Below, piece by piece: positions 1 to 9,912 of a stretch of 64,000 nucleotides of DNA. A model generated the notes under the pieces. That model did not search any database. It saw only the letters and a program-made list of their open reading frames with translations, and was not told where the DNA came from. Numbering within the stretch: position 1 is the stretch's first letter; every line of letters starts with the position of its first letter. This DNA comes from Narthecium ossifragum (taxonomy: Eukaryota > Streptophyta > Magnoliopsida > Dioscoreales > Nartheciaceae): assembly GCA_963920575.1 (NCBI GenBank), contig OY986969.1, positions 15,423,288-15,487,287 on the forward strand, in the 5' to 3' direction. The position numbers and the translations under genes are program-made.

Positions 1-752
1 CCCTAACTCTATCTAACAAGATCTCTAAGAATACACAATACCAACTCTCACAATCGGCAATGCATAGCAAAGATTTCACGGGATAGAGCCCCAACCTTGT
101 CTTACTAGATCCATAAGAATACACAATACTAGTTGTCACTACAGGCAATGCATAGCAAAGGTCTCGTGAGACTTGGTAGGAGAATCAAAGGAGATAACTA
201 TGGGATTATAAGATCATGAAAGAAGCATGATTGGATTCATAATATTAATCATCCACATAGAAACCTATAATCTGAAAATAATCTTTGAAGATTCAATACA
301 TAGGAAAGAGTTTAACAATCGGTTGGAGAAGAAGCCCTAGTCCTCGCTAGATCATCCGTCCGTCATGCCCGTGGATTACTCGGCCATGGATGGAGATTCC
401 TTCATCTTCTTCCTTTGGAAAACCTTCAGAAAAGAGCCTCCAAAAACGTCCAAGAACCCTCTAACAATCTCCCCAAGAAGTCTATTTATAGGCTCTTGTG
501 AAACCCAAACTCGGATTAGATCTCAGCCCTTGATCTTTCCCGCAGCGCCAAAAGAGATCGATCCCCCTTTGAAAAGAGATCGATCTTCTTCCTTCCGTGA
601 ACTCGGGATCTAGATTTTGCCCGACCAAGATCGATCTCCTTTACAAACGGATCGATCTTCTTCCCACGGATGCTGGCGTTTCCATGTTCGGATCGATCTC
701 TTTTGGAAAGAAGATAGATCCCTTTATTTCGGATTCAGCTTTTACTCTCCAG
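1..752 (-). mobile_element. Ty3/gypsy LTR fragment, cut by the window edge
   Basis: The stretch is collinear with the LTR at 13504-15136 (its 13970-14500 part) and with the reverse complement of the solo LTR at 41496-43267, including the phrases around 'cggcaatgcatagcaaag'. On the minus strand a TATA-like box (TATAAATAGA) lies at 481-490, and four or five GATCGATC palindromes lie upstream of it at about 555-710. No coding region is present. The right edge near 752 is a recombination or insertion junction with copia LTR sequence. Assignment to a Tat/Athila-like lineage is inferred from the primer site of the 13504 copy. Confidence 0.8.
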
Positions 753-1915
753 CGGCTAGTTTTTTACTCTGCGCGTTGCTGGCGGTCGACCCCTACATCG
801 TCCGTCACATCGTCCGGCAGGTACAAAAACTCAGCCTTCTTGAGCCACGGTCAATCCACCTATCGACCGTGAGATCGTCCATGAGCCTATGTTAGGAAAA
901 GCTTGCTCCAGGGTCAATGCTCCAATCGACCGTCGCATCTTCAATTTCCATCATCATATTCCACGGTCGATCGCCGCATCGTCCGTTAGGCTCAACATTT
1001 AAAACCACAATATCCAAACTCCACGGTCAACCGGTCCATCGACCATCGCATCGACCATGAGGCTCTATCAAGAAAATGGTTGTTCGACAATAAAATCGAG
1101 ATTTCGGGGGTACGAGATTTCTATTTTATTATGATCAAAAGTTTGAATTACATGGTGGGATTTGTGGGAACAACACTCCTGAGTTCTCAAAATCATAAGC
1201 TGCAGATCCACTTTTCCTTGGGAACTGCATACCGATGATGAAATTGGCAATCCATCAATTACAACCCAAAAGGGAAAACCTCTGATTAAGGATTCGGGCC
1301 CTAAAGTCCTGTTACATCTGAAATAAAAAAAATAAGAAGAGGAAGAAGAAAGGAAATAAAAGGATCTTGGGAGAAGGCTTAGGCCTTCGACCCGCACCTT
1401 TGTTGCCGATGAATAACCCTTGAATCTCCTCCTTTGAACTTTTGGATTGATGACACGATCTTCAAGGAAATAATTTTCCTTCTCCTATCTCTCGGTGTCT
1501 TCTCTATGGCTTTTGAGTTCTAGAACTCAGTTGCAGCAGGATCCCTTTCTTTTAGAAGAATAAGGAGTCTCCTTCCACCGGCCTCTGTCTCCAACAGCCT
1601 CTATATGTGTTAGGATCTCTATGTGTTTACCCTTTAAACCTTCACCTCTACCCCTATTTATATGTGAAGATTAGGATTAGTTGAGGCTGATTTTTGAAAT
1701 GTGGTTAGGGATTTGATGGTTAAGAGGTTGGGATTTGGGTGGTTAAGATCTTGGGTGTTAGGGAGTTGGGATCTATTTGAATTCGATATTTGAATTTGAA
1801 CTTGATTTTGAATTTGAATTTTGAATTTCACATATTTGTTCAAATTTCAAGTATTTGAACATGTTGTAATTTACCTTAACGCCCTTAGACAATTGGTAAG
1901 TGTAAATTCCCAATA

Positions 1916-1954
1916 GGGTGCGGCTATCCGCACCACCGTTTCGACTCAACACAC
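1916..1954 (+). repeat. MULE left terminal inverted repeat
   Basis: Begins GGGTGCGGCTATCCGCACCA and matches the complement of 6454-6492 over 39 bases. The outermost bases form a hairpin: GGTGCGG and CCGCACC separated by the loop CTAT. Similarity falls off sharply beyond about 45 bp. Confidence 0.95.
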
Positions 1955-2486
1955 CACATTTACTCTACACACCCCAGCCCAAGTTTGAAAACCCCAGGTT
2001 TCACTCAACACACCACACAAAATAAATGTACTTACCAAAACTACCCTCAAACCCCACACCACACTAAACCCTAAACCCTAAACAAAACCCAAAATACCTT
2101 CACTACCCCTCACCCCACTCCAGCCCCTACCTTCTTCCCCTCTTCTACCGAGACTTCCTCCCTCCCTCTTCTACCGAAGCCTCTCCCTCTCTTCACTCTC
2201 CCGACCATCTCCCTCCACCTTCCCAACGCCCTCTCCCGAACGTTGCCAGCCTCCCTACACCCGCGGCAGAGCCTCGCCGGCGTGCAATCCACGCCTCCGT
2301 TGAGTCCGTCGAGTGAGAACCGTCGAGTGAGGTGAGGGGACAAGTGAGTTTTTCATTTCTTGTTGCATGAAATGCATTTTCTTTGCATATATAGCATTGG
2401 TTTTGCAGCATTGTTCTCCGAATGCGTTTTTTTCCAAGGTTTTCAAATTTTTCCAATGGGTTCCGACCTTTCAGTTTTATACGTAT

Positions 2487-2731
2487 CAATCGGTACAAGA
2501 CAACCGAACGATTCTCTATAATATCGGTACATAATCACCGATATTATAGGATTGTTGATTGGTACATAGGTACCGATCAATACGTTTGTTGCTGTATGGA
2601 AAAGACCTTGTTCGGTATCAAGGTACCGATATTCTTTGGAAACTATCGGTAACGTACTACCGATATGTATGCTCTATTACCGGTACTTAGGTACCGTTAA
2701 TAACGTTTAATTGCCGGTATATGGATACCGA
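2487..2731. repeat. Left array of CGGTA/TACCG palindromes in the MULE
   Basis: Seven imperfect palindromes of 16-24 bp follow at about 25-45-bp intervals, all built on CGGTA...TACCG. Perfect-arm cases are ATATCGGT/ACCGATAT at 2521-2544, TATCGGTA/TACCGATA at 2644-2665, CGGTAC/GTACCG at about 2680-2695 and CGGTAT/ATACCG at about 2714-2729. The array ends about 40 bp before the PMD start codon. A sister array lies in the other arm at 5759-5952. Plausible roles are transposase-binding sites or promoter elements; this is inference. Confidence 0.8.
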
Positions 2732-2773
2732 AACACTCTACTAATCTTTGCATTTCTTTTTCAAAATAGTTAA

Positions 2774-4391
2774 ATGGTTCGTCCAAGGGGAAAAGCACCC
2801 GCCGGAGCCTCTTCATCTTCGGCGGCCTCGACATCTTCATCGGCCCGCGTTGACCGGCCGACGGCCTCAGCTAGGAGGAGGTGAGCGGTACCTGAGGAGA
2901 TTCCAGAGGAGATCCCAGAGGATGCCTTGATGGTTGTTGGCCCTGGTGAAGAGGAAGAGGTGTCTGACGACGAGGCACCCATCCCTAGTGGGCCTATTGA
3001 CCGGTCGGTTTTGACGGAGTTCAAAACACACGTGGCATATCGGATATGGGCTGGAGCGGTAAAAAAAGGCTGAGTATTTTTTTATATCATGCCGTGTTTA
3101 TATCAAAGTCTGCTCACTTTTCCCCTTCTCAACGTAGGAGCGTGGGCCACTAAAAATTTATGCGCATGGGCTGTCCACTTCGAAATGGGACGGCATCGAA
3201 CGGCAAGACTTTAAGAATGCCGTGGAGGCCACCGGTCTAGCAAATCTGACGGTGTGTTCTTACAAGAGTATCAGCAGTGCCCTGGTGTCGGCGTTCGTCG
3301 AGAGGTGGCATCCGGAGACGAACACGCTCCACCTGCCCTGTGGAGAGATGACGATAACTTTGGGTGACGTTAGCCGTATACTGGGCATCCCCGTCGCCGG
3401 TAGGCCGCTTGAAGAGTGCAAGCTGAAAGTCTCCCAGCTGAAAGCGCTTATGAAGGTCCATTTGGGAGTCAGTGAAGCAGAGGCCGCGAGCCAGTTGGAT
3501 TGGAGAGGGCTGTCAGTCAGTATGACCTGGCTGAGGAGAGAGTGCACTCTCCGCAAGGTTGGCCTGGAGTGCTCTGTCAAGGCATACATTATGTATCTGC
3601 TCGGTTGCACCCTTTTTTGCGACAAGTCGGGGTCGAAGGTTCACGTGTCCTGCCTTTCTGCCCTCACGGACTTGGATACCGTGTGTGAGTATGCGTGGGG
3701 TGCCGCCGGCCTCGTCTACCTCTATCGCCTGCTTGGCTCTGCCAGTCGATAGGGGACAAGGGCAATTGGCGGATACTTGACTCTGGTGGAGGTACGTACT
3801 TTTAAAACATATGCTTTGTGATATAATACCACTAATTGTGACTAACCCACATTTTTTAAATCAAGATATATGATCACCTCCCGATAATTATAAAGCCACA
3901 GCCCGACCCAGAATACACGGTTGACGTGCCGACTGCTCTTGCGTGGCTGGATCACAAAGATCTAGGTCAGGATCCGGAAATGGCTCTGCTACAATGGCGC
4001 GCACAGATTGATTCCCAGAGTAGATATCAGGCGAGTTGTAATCTTTGTCTGACTCCGTGTTGAATTTTGTAATATATTCAGTAGTGATCAAATTTTGATT
4101 CCCTTACTATGAGTATGGTTGCAGGTTGTGTGGGACCCATACGTCAGACATAGAGGAGGACCCTTCCCTCGTGATGATATTAGCTTTGTCCTCGGCACCA
4201 TAAGCAGTGGGGAGCACGTCGAGCCGTACCATCCTGATCGGGTGCTTCGACAATTCGGGATCGTACAGACCAGTCCCGCCGCCCCACTAAGGCCAACCCA
4301 CTTCCACATGGGAGCCAAGGAGACTGCCCGAGGGTACAAGAGGGCCTTTTCTCGTCTCCTTCGCTCCAGCATTCGTCAGTCCAAGCACTGA
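2774..4391 (+). pseudogene. Plant mobile domain (PMD/MAIN-like) gene carried by the MULE
   Basis: Four exons can be read: 2774-3058, 3138-3791, 3866-4030 and 4125-4391, all joined in phase 0. The core PMD signature runs through exons 1-2: 'FKTHVAYRIWAG', 'FVERWHPETNTLHLPCGEMT', 'GDVSRILGIPVAG' and 'KAYIMYLLGCTLFCDKSGSK'. Exons 3-4 give 'ALAWLDH' and 'HVEPYHPDRVLRQFG', also typical of the family. Two in-frame stops, TGA at 2882-2884 and TAG at 3750-3752 (expected CAG in 'ASRQG'), break an otherwise intact frame. Intron 3 has a GC donor (CAG|GCGAGT) with a normal AG acceptor. The last 20 or so residues differ from the family and run into the junction with the transposase. Host PMD proteins (MAIN/MAIL1) act in silencing and genome stability; transposon-borne copies are known. 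Confidence 0.88.
4344..4377. repeat. 34-bp duplicated patch at the PMD/transposase junction
   Basis: The patch 'ctcgtctccttcgctccagc' and its neighbours at 4344-4377 recur at 6015-6048 near the right arm of the same MULE, in the same orientation, with one mismatch. It sits where the PMD frame and the converging transposase frame both lose family similarity. It looks like template-copied filler at a rearrangement junction. Confidence 0.75.
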
Positions 4392-5547
4392 CGAACAGTT
4401 CTTTGAAGCCATCCAGCCACGATTCCCGAACATATTTAGAAGCTGCTGGGTAACCACAAAAAGATGTCTCTAGTGTCTCCAAGTGTTTCTTGTACTCCTC
4501 CTCGGTAGATGCAGTTACAACAAATTTCCACATTGTCATAAACAAGTCGGCTTTATCTGCAGTTTCGAAAATGTGTTTGCAGCTGAGCTCTACGTTCTTT
4601 TAGATATGCCATCTACATAGCATGCTTTTGGACTCTGGAAAGACCGAGCTGATAGCGTTCATCAAAGCCAGTTCTCGGTCTGTCACCACAACGCGTGGCA
4701 TTGGGCATCCTTCCAACAATGTCCTTAATATTTTCAAAGCCCATGTGTACCTGTCCTCCTTCTCACACTCCATGTAGGCAAAAGCTGCGGCGAATGTCAT
4801 ATTCGTCGACGTGACGCCAACAATCTCTAGCAGTGGAAGTCGATATCTATTGGTCTTGTAGGTGCAATCCATAATCAACACCTCGGGAAATGCACGGACT
4901 AAATCAATAGACACAGGGTGTGCCCAGAATACGTCCCTCACAGCGTCTGTGTCTTCTCGAACCGTATGATACTCAACGTATCCAAACTCATTTAGATGCT
5001 TCAATAGTTGCTGCATCTCTGATCTCCCAGCCTTTTCAATCACCCTATTCCTTTGGCGTACATTGTAGATGGTCTTCATGGTGGATACGTTTTCAGGATC
5101 TTGTTGCTTTATTGTGTTCAGGATTTGCCGTGGCTTCACTAGGTTTGCTGACATCGTAACCACCATATCATTTTGTTCAGCAGATAATCTTCCCGCGAAC
5201 GAGTGACCCTCGAGGTGATCCGCATGGGAGTGATTGTGGACTCCGCAAAGAACTCTTAGCATCCAATCATCATCAGATACAAGCTTCACACCCTGAAGCT
5301 TGAAAGGACATCCACACTTCTTCGTCCCGGAGTCGACGGATTTTTTCTTTCCATTGGCAAATTTTTTCTTCCCGCTATCATCTTTCTTCACAGTTTTCTG
5401 ATACTCTCCACTGCGCTCACATGCCAAGATAATCCTCGGCTTTCTACCACACCCCCCGACCACTGAATTCTTTGTCACAATCACCAGCCCATTCTGGCTC
5501 CCAACTGTCTGTACCGATTGGATAAGTGCTTGTCGACTTTGAAATAT
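4378..5547 (-). pseudogene. FAR1/MURA-type MULE transposase, 3'-truncated
   Basis: An exon begins after an acceptor at 5548-5549 (TTATAG on the minus strand) and is open to a TAA at 4600-4602, then continues in the same frame to the junction near 4378. The order is an N-terminal FAR1-like zinc-binding region ('CGCPFKLQGVKL', 'CGVHNHSH'), then the MULE transposase core: 'LIMDCTYKTNRYRLPLLEIV' with the first catalytic Asp, 'VVVTDRELALMNAI' with the second, and 'CRWHI'. After the stop come 'MTMWKFVVTASTEEEYKKHL' and 'ESWLDGFKELFVSAWTDEC', where similarity ends. The C-terminal part with the SWIM-type zinc finger is missing. The product would cut and join transposon ends; this copy cannot. Confidence 0.92.
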
Positions 5548-5758
5548 CTATAATCAAACAATAAGAATTATGTTAATGAAGTTTAGACCTAGTTGTCGTC
5601 CGACAACATATAGTGATTAAACAACATATCGTACTGGTCGTGAATTCCAAGATGTAGTCGTGAGTAATTATAGCTCCTACACCGCTCGCATCAGTAGAAA
5701 CATTCTCCTGAATGTAAGCAAAGAGTTAATAAGCCAGGTAGCCAACACTGTGTTCACA

Positions 5759-5952
5759 TCGGTACCATGGTACCGGTATACTAACGTATTATTCGGTACC
5801 ATTTTACCTGTATATAAAGCTATAGTTTCGGTGGATACGTACCGGTATACATAGCATACTAATCGGTACTATGTTACCGGTACATGAAGCCAACGTATCG
5901 GGTTCTACATACCGATACGTTGACGTTTTCTGTCGGTCTGATACTACCGATC
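5759..5952. repeat. Right array of CGGTA/TACCG palindromes in the MULE
   Basis: Six palindromic units on the same CGGTA...TACCG theme, including the uninterrupted CGGTACCATGGTACCG at about 5760-5775 and an 11-bp stem CAACGTATCGG/CCGATACGTTG at 5891-5922. The array begins about 210 bp upstream of the transposase exon at 5547 and ends about 540 bp from the right tip, mirroring the left array. Confidence 0.8.
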
Positions 5953-6453
5953 AAAACGCGATCCGGGAAGGACAAAAAAAAAACAAGAGAAGAGGAAATG
6001 TACATTTTTTGAGCGCCTTGTCTCGTCTCCTTCGCTCCAGCATTCGTCTTCTCCATCCATTTCGACCTAACACACCTTGGATTGACAATGTATAATGGGG
6101 AGGGCTTGTGTGAGTTGAAAACCTAAGGTTGGAGGAGATGGTTTGGAGTATAATGTGAATGTGTAGGAGGATAAGAAAGAAGATAGAATAACTTGAAGAC
6201 CTAGGGCTTGGAGGGAGGGGGAGTGAGTAACTTGAAGATCTAGGGCTTGGAGGGAGGATATGGTTAGGGATTGGAGGTGAAAATTCGATAGTAAGAGAAG
6301 GAGAAGATGATGGTTAGAGGTAGGAGAAGATGTGGTGTTGTGGTGTATTGAGAAATAAATCTTATGGTAGATTAGGTTTTGTGGTGTATTGTATTTCAGA
6401 AGGTTATTTTGAACATATCACCAATGGGTCTTTTGGGTATGAAAAATGATGTA

Positions 6454-6492
6454 GTGTGTTGAGTCGAAACGGTGGTGCGGATAGCCGCACCC
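6454..6492 (-). repeat. MULE right terminal inverted repeat
   Basis: Reverse complement of the left terminal repeat over 39 bases, including the same 7-bp-stem hairpin at the tip. It is followed directly by the target duplication TTCCCAATA. Confidence 0.95.
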
Positions 6493-6594
6493 TTCCCAAT
6501 ACCCCTGTTATAGATCATTTGTCTCTTGACCGAAATGCCCCTAGAGCGAGTAGGAATGCTCACATATATGTTGGGCCATTGTACCCCTGGAGGT

Positions 6595-7440
6595 TTAAAA
6601 TGACCAAAATACCCTCGACCCCTGTAGCTTGTATAGGATGTCGTCAAAGCTTTAAGAAGGCTGAAATGTGGGTGAAATTACCAAAATACCCTTTTGGTAC
6701 ATTAGTTGGTGTAGAGTCCATATATGTTTTGCACAAAAATGCCTTTAAAATAAATGATACTTTAAAGGGTGGAAACAATATCTGTCATGTATGTTTGTGA
6801 CAAACGTGTATTTGGAGCAAATGAGCAAAATACCCATGGGGGATAAATGACCAAAGATGCCCTTTTTATATGTCCCTGGTTTATGTAGGATGCCTTCAAA
6901 ACCATTAAGAACTAATTTACAATGTTCTAGGTGGGTCAAGCCTATATTTTGCTAGAATGACCAAAATACCCCCCTAGAAGGTAAATTTTACCGCAATTCC
7001 CTTTATGCTTCCGGTTTGTATAAGATGTTATAAAACCCATATAGGGATATTTCTCAGATATTGTACAGATCCTGAACACGTATTTTGGTCAAAATTTCCA
7101 AAATACCCCTTGGCGGGTAAAATTACCAAAATGCCCCTGAGTCCTTCTAACTTAAGTAGGATGTTTATTCGAATCATGTCAAAGGCCCAATGGGTTATAA
7201 GGGAGAGTCTAAGCATATAGTTTGCTTAAATCCCCAAAATGCCCTTGATGTGCTAAAATTACTAAAATGCCCCTATATCGACTTAGCTTTTTGTAGGATG
7301 TTGTAAAAGCTATATAGGGTTATGATAGGATATTTATAGAGTTCGGACATGTATTTTGTCCTGAGTTCTTAAAATACCCTTGGGCGGGTAAAATTACTGG
7401 AACGCGCTTTGCGCTCCTGATTTGTGTAGGATACTTTGAA
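6595..7440. repeat. Degenerate tandem modules in LTR U3
   Basis: About six imperfect modules of roughly 110-160 bp follow one another. Each contains a phrase like 'aaattaccaaaatacccct', a short spacer, and then 'tgtaggatgttgtaaaa'. Clear copies lie near 6595, 6676, 6815, 6955, 7090, 7230 and 7370. They occupy the inferred U3 of the solo LTR at 1081-7595. Small ORFs across them are not conserved between copies. Confidence 0.7.
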
Positions 7441-7879
7441 AACCATGGAGGGTCACATAGAGAGCAGTGTATGTGTGCTCTGTGTGTGTTTGAACTTGTA
7501 TATCTGATAACGTGCTTTCGAGGAATGTCTAAGGCGAGTAGGGGTAATTTCATAAATACCCTCAAATTTGACCTTAGTCAAAATTGGTGTCTACAATGGC
7601 TTTTTAGGGTCGATGCTCCGATCGATCGCGAGCTAACATTTCATATGACTAAGTTTTATGCATCCACCATACAACCCAGCGGTCGATCCATGGATCGACC
7701 GTCGCATTCCCACCGTCATCCATGGATGGACCGTCAGTTCAATAATTTCTCAAATATTGAATTTAAGGCTTTCAATTAAAGAGTTAATAAATATTAAACA
7801 TATATTTAATCATTTAATATAAATTGGCATCATCAAAACAAGATTAGGATCAACAAGTTAGTTAGAGAAAGCTAGAATT

Positions 7880-8173
7880 GATTTCAACCATCTGTTTCGA
7901 TCTTTCCTGATCGAACTCTGATCTCCTGATCGAGCCCCGATCTCTCGATCGAGAGCGCACTTAGGGTTTACTCAATCACATATATCAACCCAAGGCCGTG
8001 TGTGCACTATGTGGGTGTAAAACTGACCGACAAAGCGCAATTTTTACCAAATTACCCTTGTGGTCCAAAATCAACTATGCGATCGACCAATCGCACCCAA
8101 CGCAGAAATAGACCAATAATACATGACCCCCGACCTGCGCAGTCTAGTCAGGTTAGATGAACGGGTCCTCACA
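7880..8173 (-). mobile_element. LTR fragment, TGTGAGGACC family
   Basis: Ends at 8173 with GGTCCTCACA, the complement of the TGTGAGGACC start shared by LTRs at 33251, 40747 and 52098. The adjoining phrase 'aaagcgcaatttttaccaaa' also matches the first 200 bp of those LTRs. Palindromic GATCGA sites lie at about 7905-7955. The rest of the LTR is missing, cut at the copia LTR end (7855). Confidence 0.7.
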
Positions 8174-8624
8174 AGTATAATTTAAGATAATCATAGGACC
8201 GAAGATAATCTATGCCAAGTTTAATTTTTCCGTTGGGAACATTAACTTTCTTTTAGGGATTTATATGAGCTTATAGCCATATGATCCATAATTTTGAGAA
8301 AAGGAACAACATGATAACTAGAGAAGATTAATAACGAAACTAGGGTGAATTGAGTAATTCCTAAGTAACTACTTCATTGATTCGAATCAATTAACCTTTT
8401 TATTTCTTTTCTTATTTAGTTTCCATAATTAAAATCCATCTTTGATTCCTTTTGCTTAGATTTAGGGTTTTGAGTATTGATATCATCTCTATGATCGTTT
8501 TCCCTTGGATTGATTTCATACTTCACTGCTATTTTACCCTGTTGTATAGTATTAAAAAAAGATTATAAATTTAATATTTGATTGAGTCTGTAATATTTTA
8601 ACGACGCGTTCGCAGCACATGACA
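8174..8624 (+). mobile_element. LTR 3'-part fragment related to 56917-58294
   Basis: The text from 'ataggaccgaagataatc' to 'ttttaacgacgcgttcgcag' matches, in opposite orientation, the first 450 bp of the solo LTR at 56917-58294, including 'gttgggaacattaactttc' and 'catatgatccataat'. It ends near 8624 with ATGACA. It abuts the previous LTR fragment, so one is broken by the other or both are deletion products. Confidence 0.7.
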
Positions 8625-9352
8625 GTCTAATATAGACTAAAAATCCTTATCATGAAAAAAGAATCATTAAATTGACCGACCCTTCAATCACACTGAATAA
8701 CATCCCTTTCCTACTATCCTGATTTCAACAAACCAAACACGAAGATATGGGCATCTCTCACCTCACATGCAATGATGCAATGACCCCCTTGATGCTCCGA
8801 ACTTCCACAGCATGATACTACCACTTCACCAGGTTCATGCTCCCCGCCACCATCACATGCATGATATTGCCTAGTGACCCAAAACACTATCTAGGGACAC
8901 CCCACCGGCCCCTAGAAACCCCTTAAAGACACCACAACATGTTCCTACAAATATTCCCTCCCTCTCCCTGATCACTGACTCCCAGGTTCCTATCCCCATC
9001 CACGCGCTAACTACCATCATTCTAACTCATAATATTTTTCTGTATTTATGTGTATATATAATTTTTTCCAAACAGATTAATTACCCCTCTATCATAAAAA
9101 GTGGGGGTAATTTGAATGTCAGCGGGGGTTCAGATCCCCGGCCAAAGAAAGACCCAGCGCTCTAGCATATATCCTCATGTTGTCCTATCAAGCATAGCGA
9201 GGGTATTCACCCGACATACCGGGTCTCGATGAACAGATTTGTACACAACACCTCAAATCTTACAGCTATACTACAAATCTCACGTATTTAGCGAAAAGAC
9301 CCGTGAGAAACCTACTTTTCACTTCATTCAACTTGACACTATATAAGTTAGT
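8625..9352. other. Intergenic, no gene recognised
   Basis: No ORF of note and no family similarity recognised. A small stem (AATTACCCC at 9079-9087 with GGGGTAATT at 9104-9112) and a nearby 'gggggttcagatcccc' palindrome at about 9120-9140 are the only structures seen. Confidence 0.5.
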
Positions 9353-9912
9353 TAGGGGTGACAATTCGGATTCACGGGTCGGATATTGACCCGTTTAATA
9401 AAGACCAAACCTGAACCCGACCCGTTTAATAAACGGGTCAGGTTTATCAACCCGAACCCGACCCATTTATAAACAAGTCAACCCGACCCGACCCATTTAA
9501 CCCGTTTAATAAATGGGTCGGGTCGGGTCGACCCGTTTAACAACAATCAAGCAACAAATTATCAACTAATTAATAAAATTATTAAGCAATAAAATTACAA
9601 CTTGTTTCAATTACATCCAAATCATCTAACCTAAATAATAAACTTACAACTTGTTTTAATTTTCCTTGATGAGATGATATCACATTCAATTAGCTCTAAA
9701 AGTTTAAGTGATATTAAAATTAAACGGGTTAAACGGGTCGACCCGCCTAACCCGTGGGTCGACCCGACCCGATCCATTTATTCACGAGTCGTAAACAGGT
9801 CGACCCGTTTATGACCCGAACCAATAACACCAAGCCCAAACCCGTTTATTTCGGGTCGGGTCGGGTCGGGTCGGATCGGGTTCGCGGGTTATGATTCGAA
9901 TTGCCACCCCTA
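9353..9912. mobile_element. hAT-like MITE rich in ACCCG/CGGGT
   Basis: A 560-bp segment whose ends are TAGGGGTGACAATTCG and the complement TAGGGGTGGCAATTCG. Both arms are filled with GACCCG/CGGGTC motifs that can pair with one another, such as GACCCGTTTAATAAACGGGT at about 9408-9458. There is no coding capacity. The TAGGGGTG tip resembles hAT MITEs, but the 8-bp flanks (AAGTTAGT and ATACAAGT) do not match, so the superfamily is uncertain. Confidence 0.75.

Larger units (their letters stand above)
1916..6492. mobile_element. Mutator-like element (MULE) with transposase and PMD genes
   Basis: A 4577-bp element bounded by a perfect 9-bp target duplication TTCCCAATA (1907-1915 and 6493-6501). 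Its terminal inverted repeats are identical over the first 39 bp. It carries a PMD gene on the plus strand (2774-4391) and a FAR1/MURA-type transposase on the minus strand (5547 to about 4378), arranged convergently. Both reading frames contain stop codons, so this copy is not autonomous now. Two arrays of CGGTA/TACCG palindromes sit upstream of the two genes. It lies inside the solo LTR at 1081-7595. A 9-bp duplication is diagnostic of the Mutator superfamily. Confidence 0.95.
1081..7595 (-). mobile_element. Solo LTR (about 1.9 kb) carrying a nested MULE
   Basis: The sequence starts TGTTCGACAA and ends GTGTCTACA, the canonical TG...CA form. It is flanked by ATGGT (1076-1080) and ATGGC (7596-7600), a 5-bp target duplication with one mismatch. 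Taking out the MULE at 1916-6492 leaves about 1.93 kb with no coding capacity, as expected for a solo LTR. A TATA-like box on the minus strand (CATATAAATAGGGG) at 1651-1664 sets the orientation, which makes the right-hand part U3. The superfamily is not clear. Confidence 0.72.
753..7855 (-). mobile_element. Copia-type LTR split by a nested insertion
   Basis: Positions 753-1080 and 7596-7855 together match the solo LTR at 11391-12421 in order: the GGTCGATC/GATCGACC cluster, then an AT-rich tail ending in AGGATCAACA at 7855. The TGAAGGTC end is missing, so the copy is truncated at 753. It is interrupted at 1080/7596 by the element at 1081-7595. A long palindrome built on GGTCGATCCATGGATCGACC lies at 7680-7701. 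The minus orientation is taken from the related element at 36420-40062, whose gag lies on the minus strand. Confidence 0.75.

Noticed and set aside
2065..2084. Telomere-like CCCTAAA units
   Set aside because: Only two or three units within the MULE arm; too short to be a telomeric insertion.
4920..5159. Plus-strand frame opposite the MULE transposase
   Set aside because: Antisense shadow of a well-supported transposase exon.
9118..9140. 'gggggttcagatcccc', reminiscent of a tRNA B box
   Set aside because: No A box, no cloverleaf and no SINE-like tail could be found around it; it is just a short palindrome.
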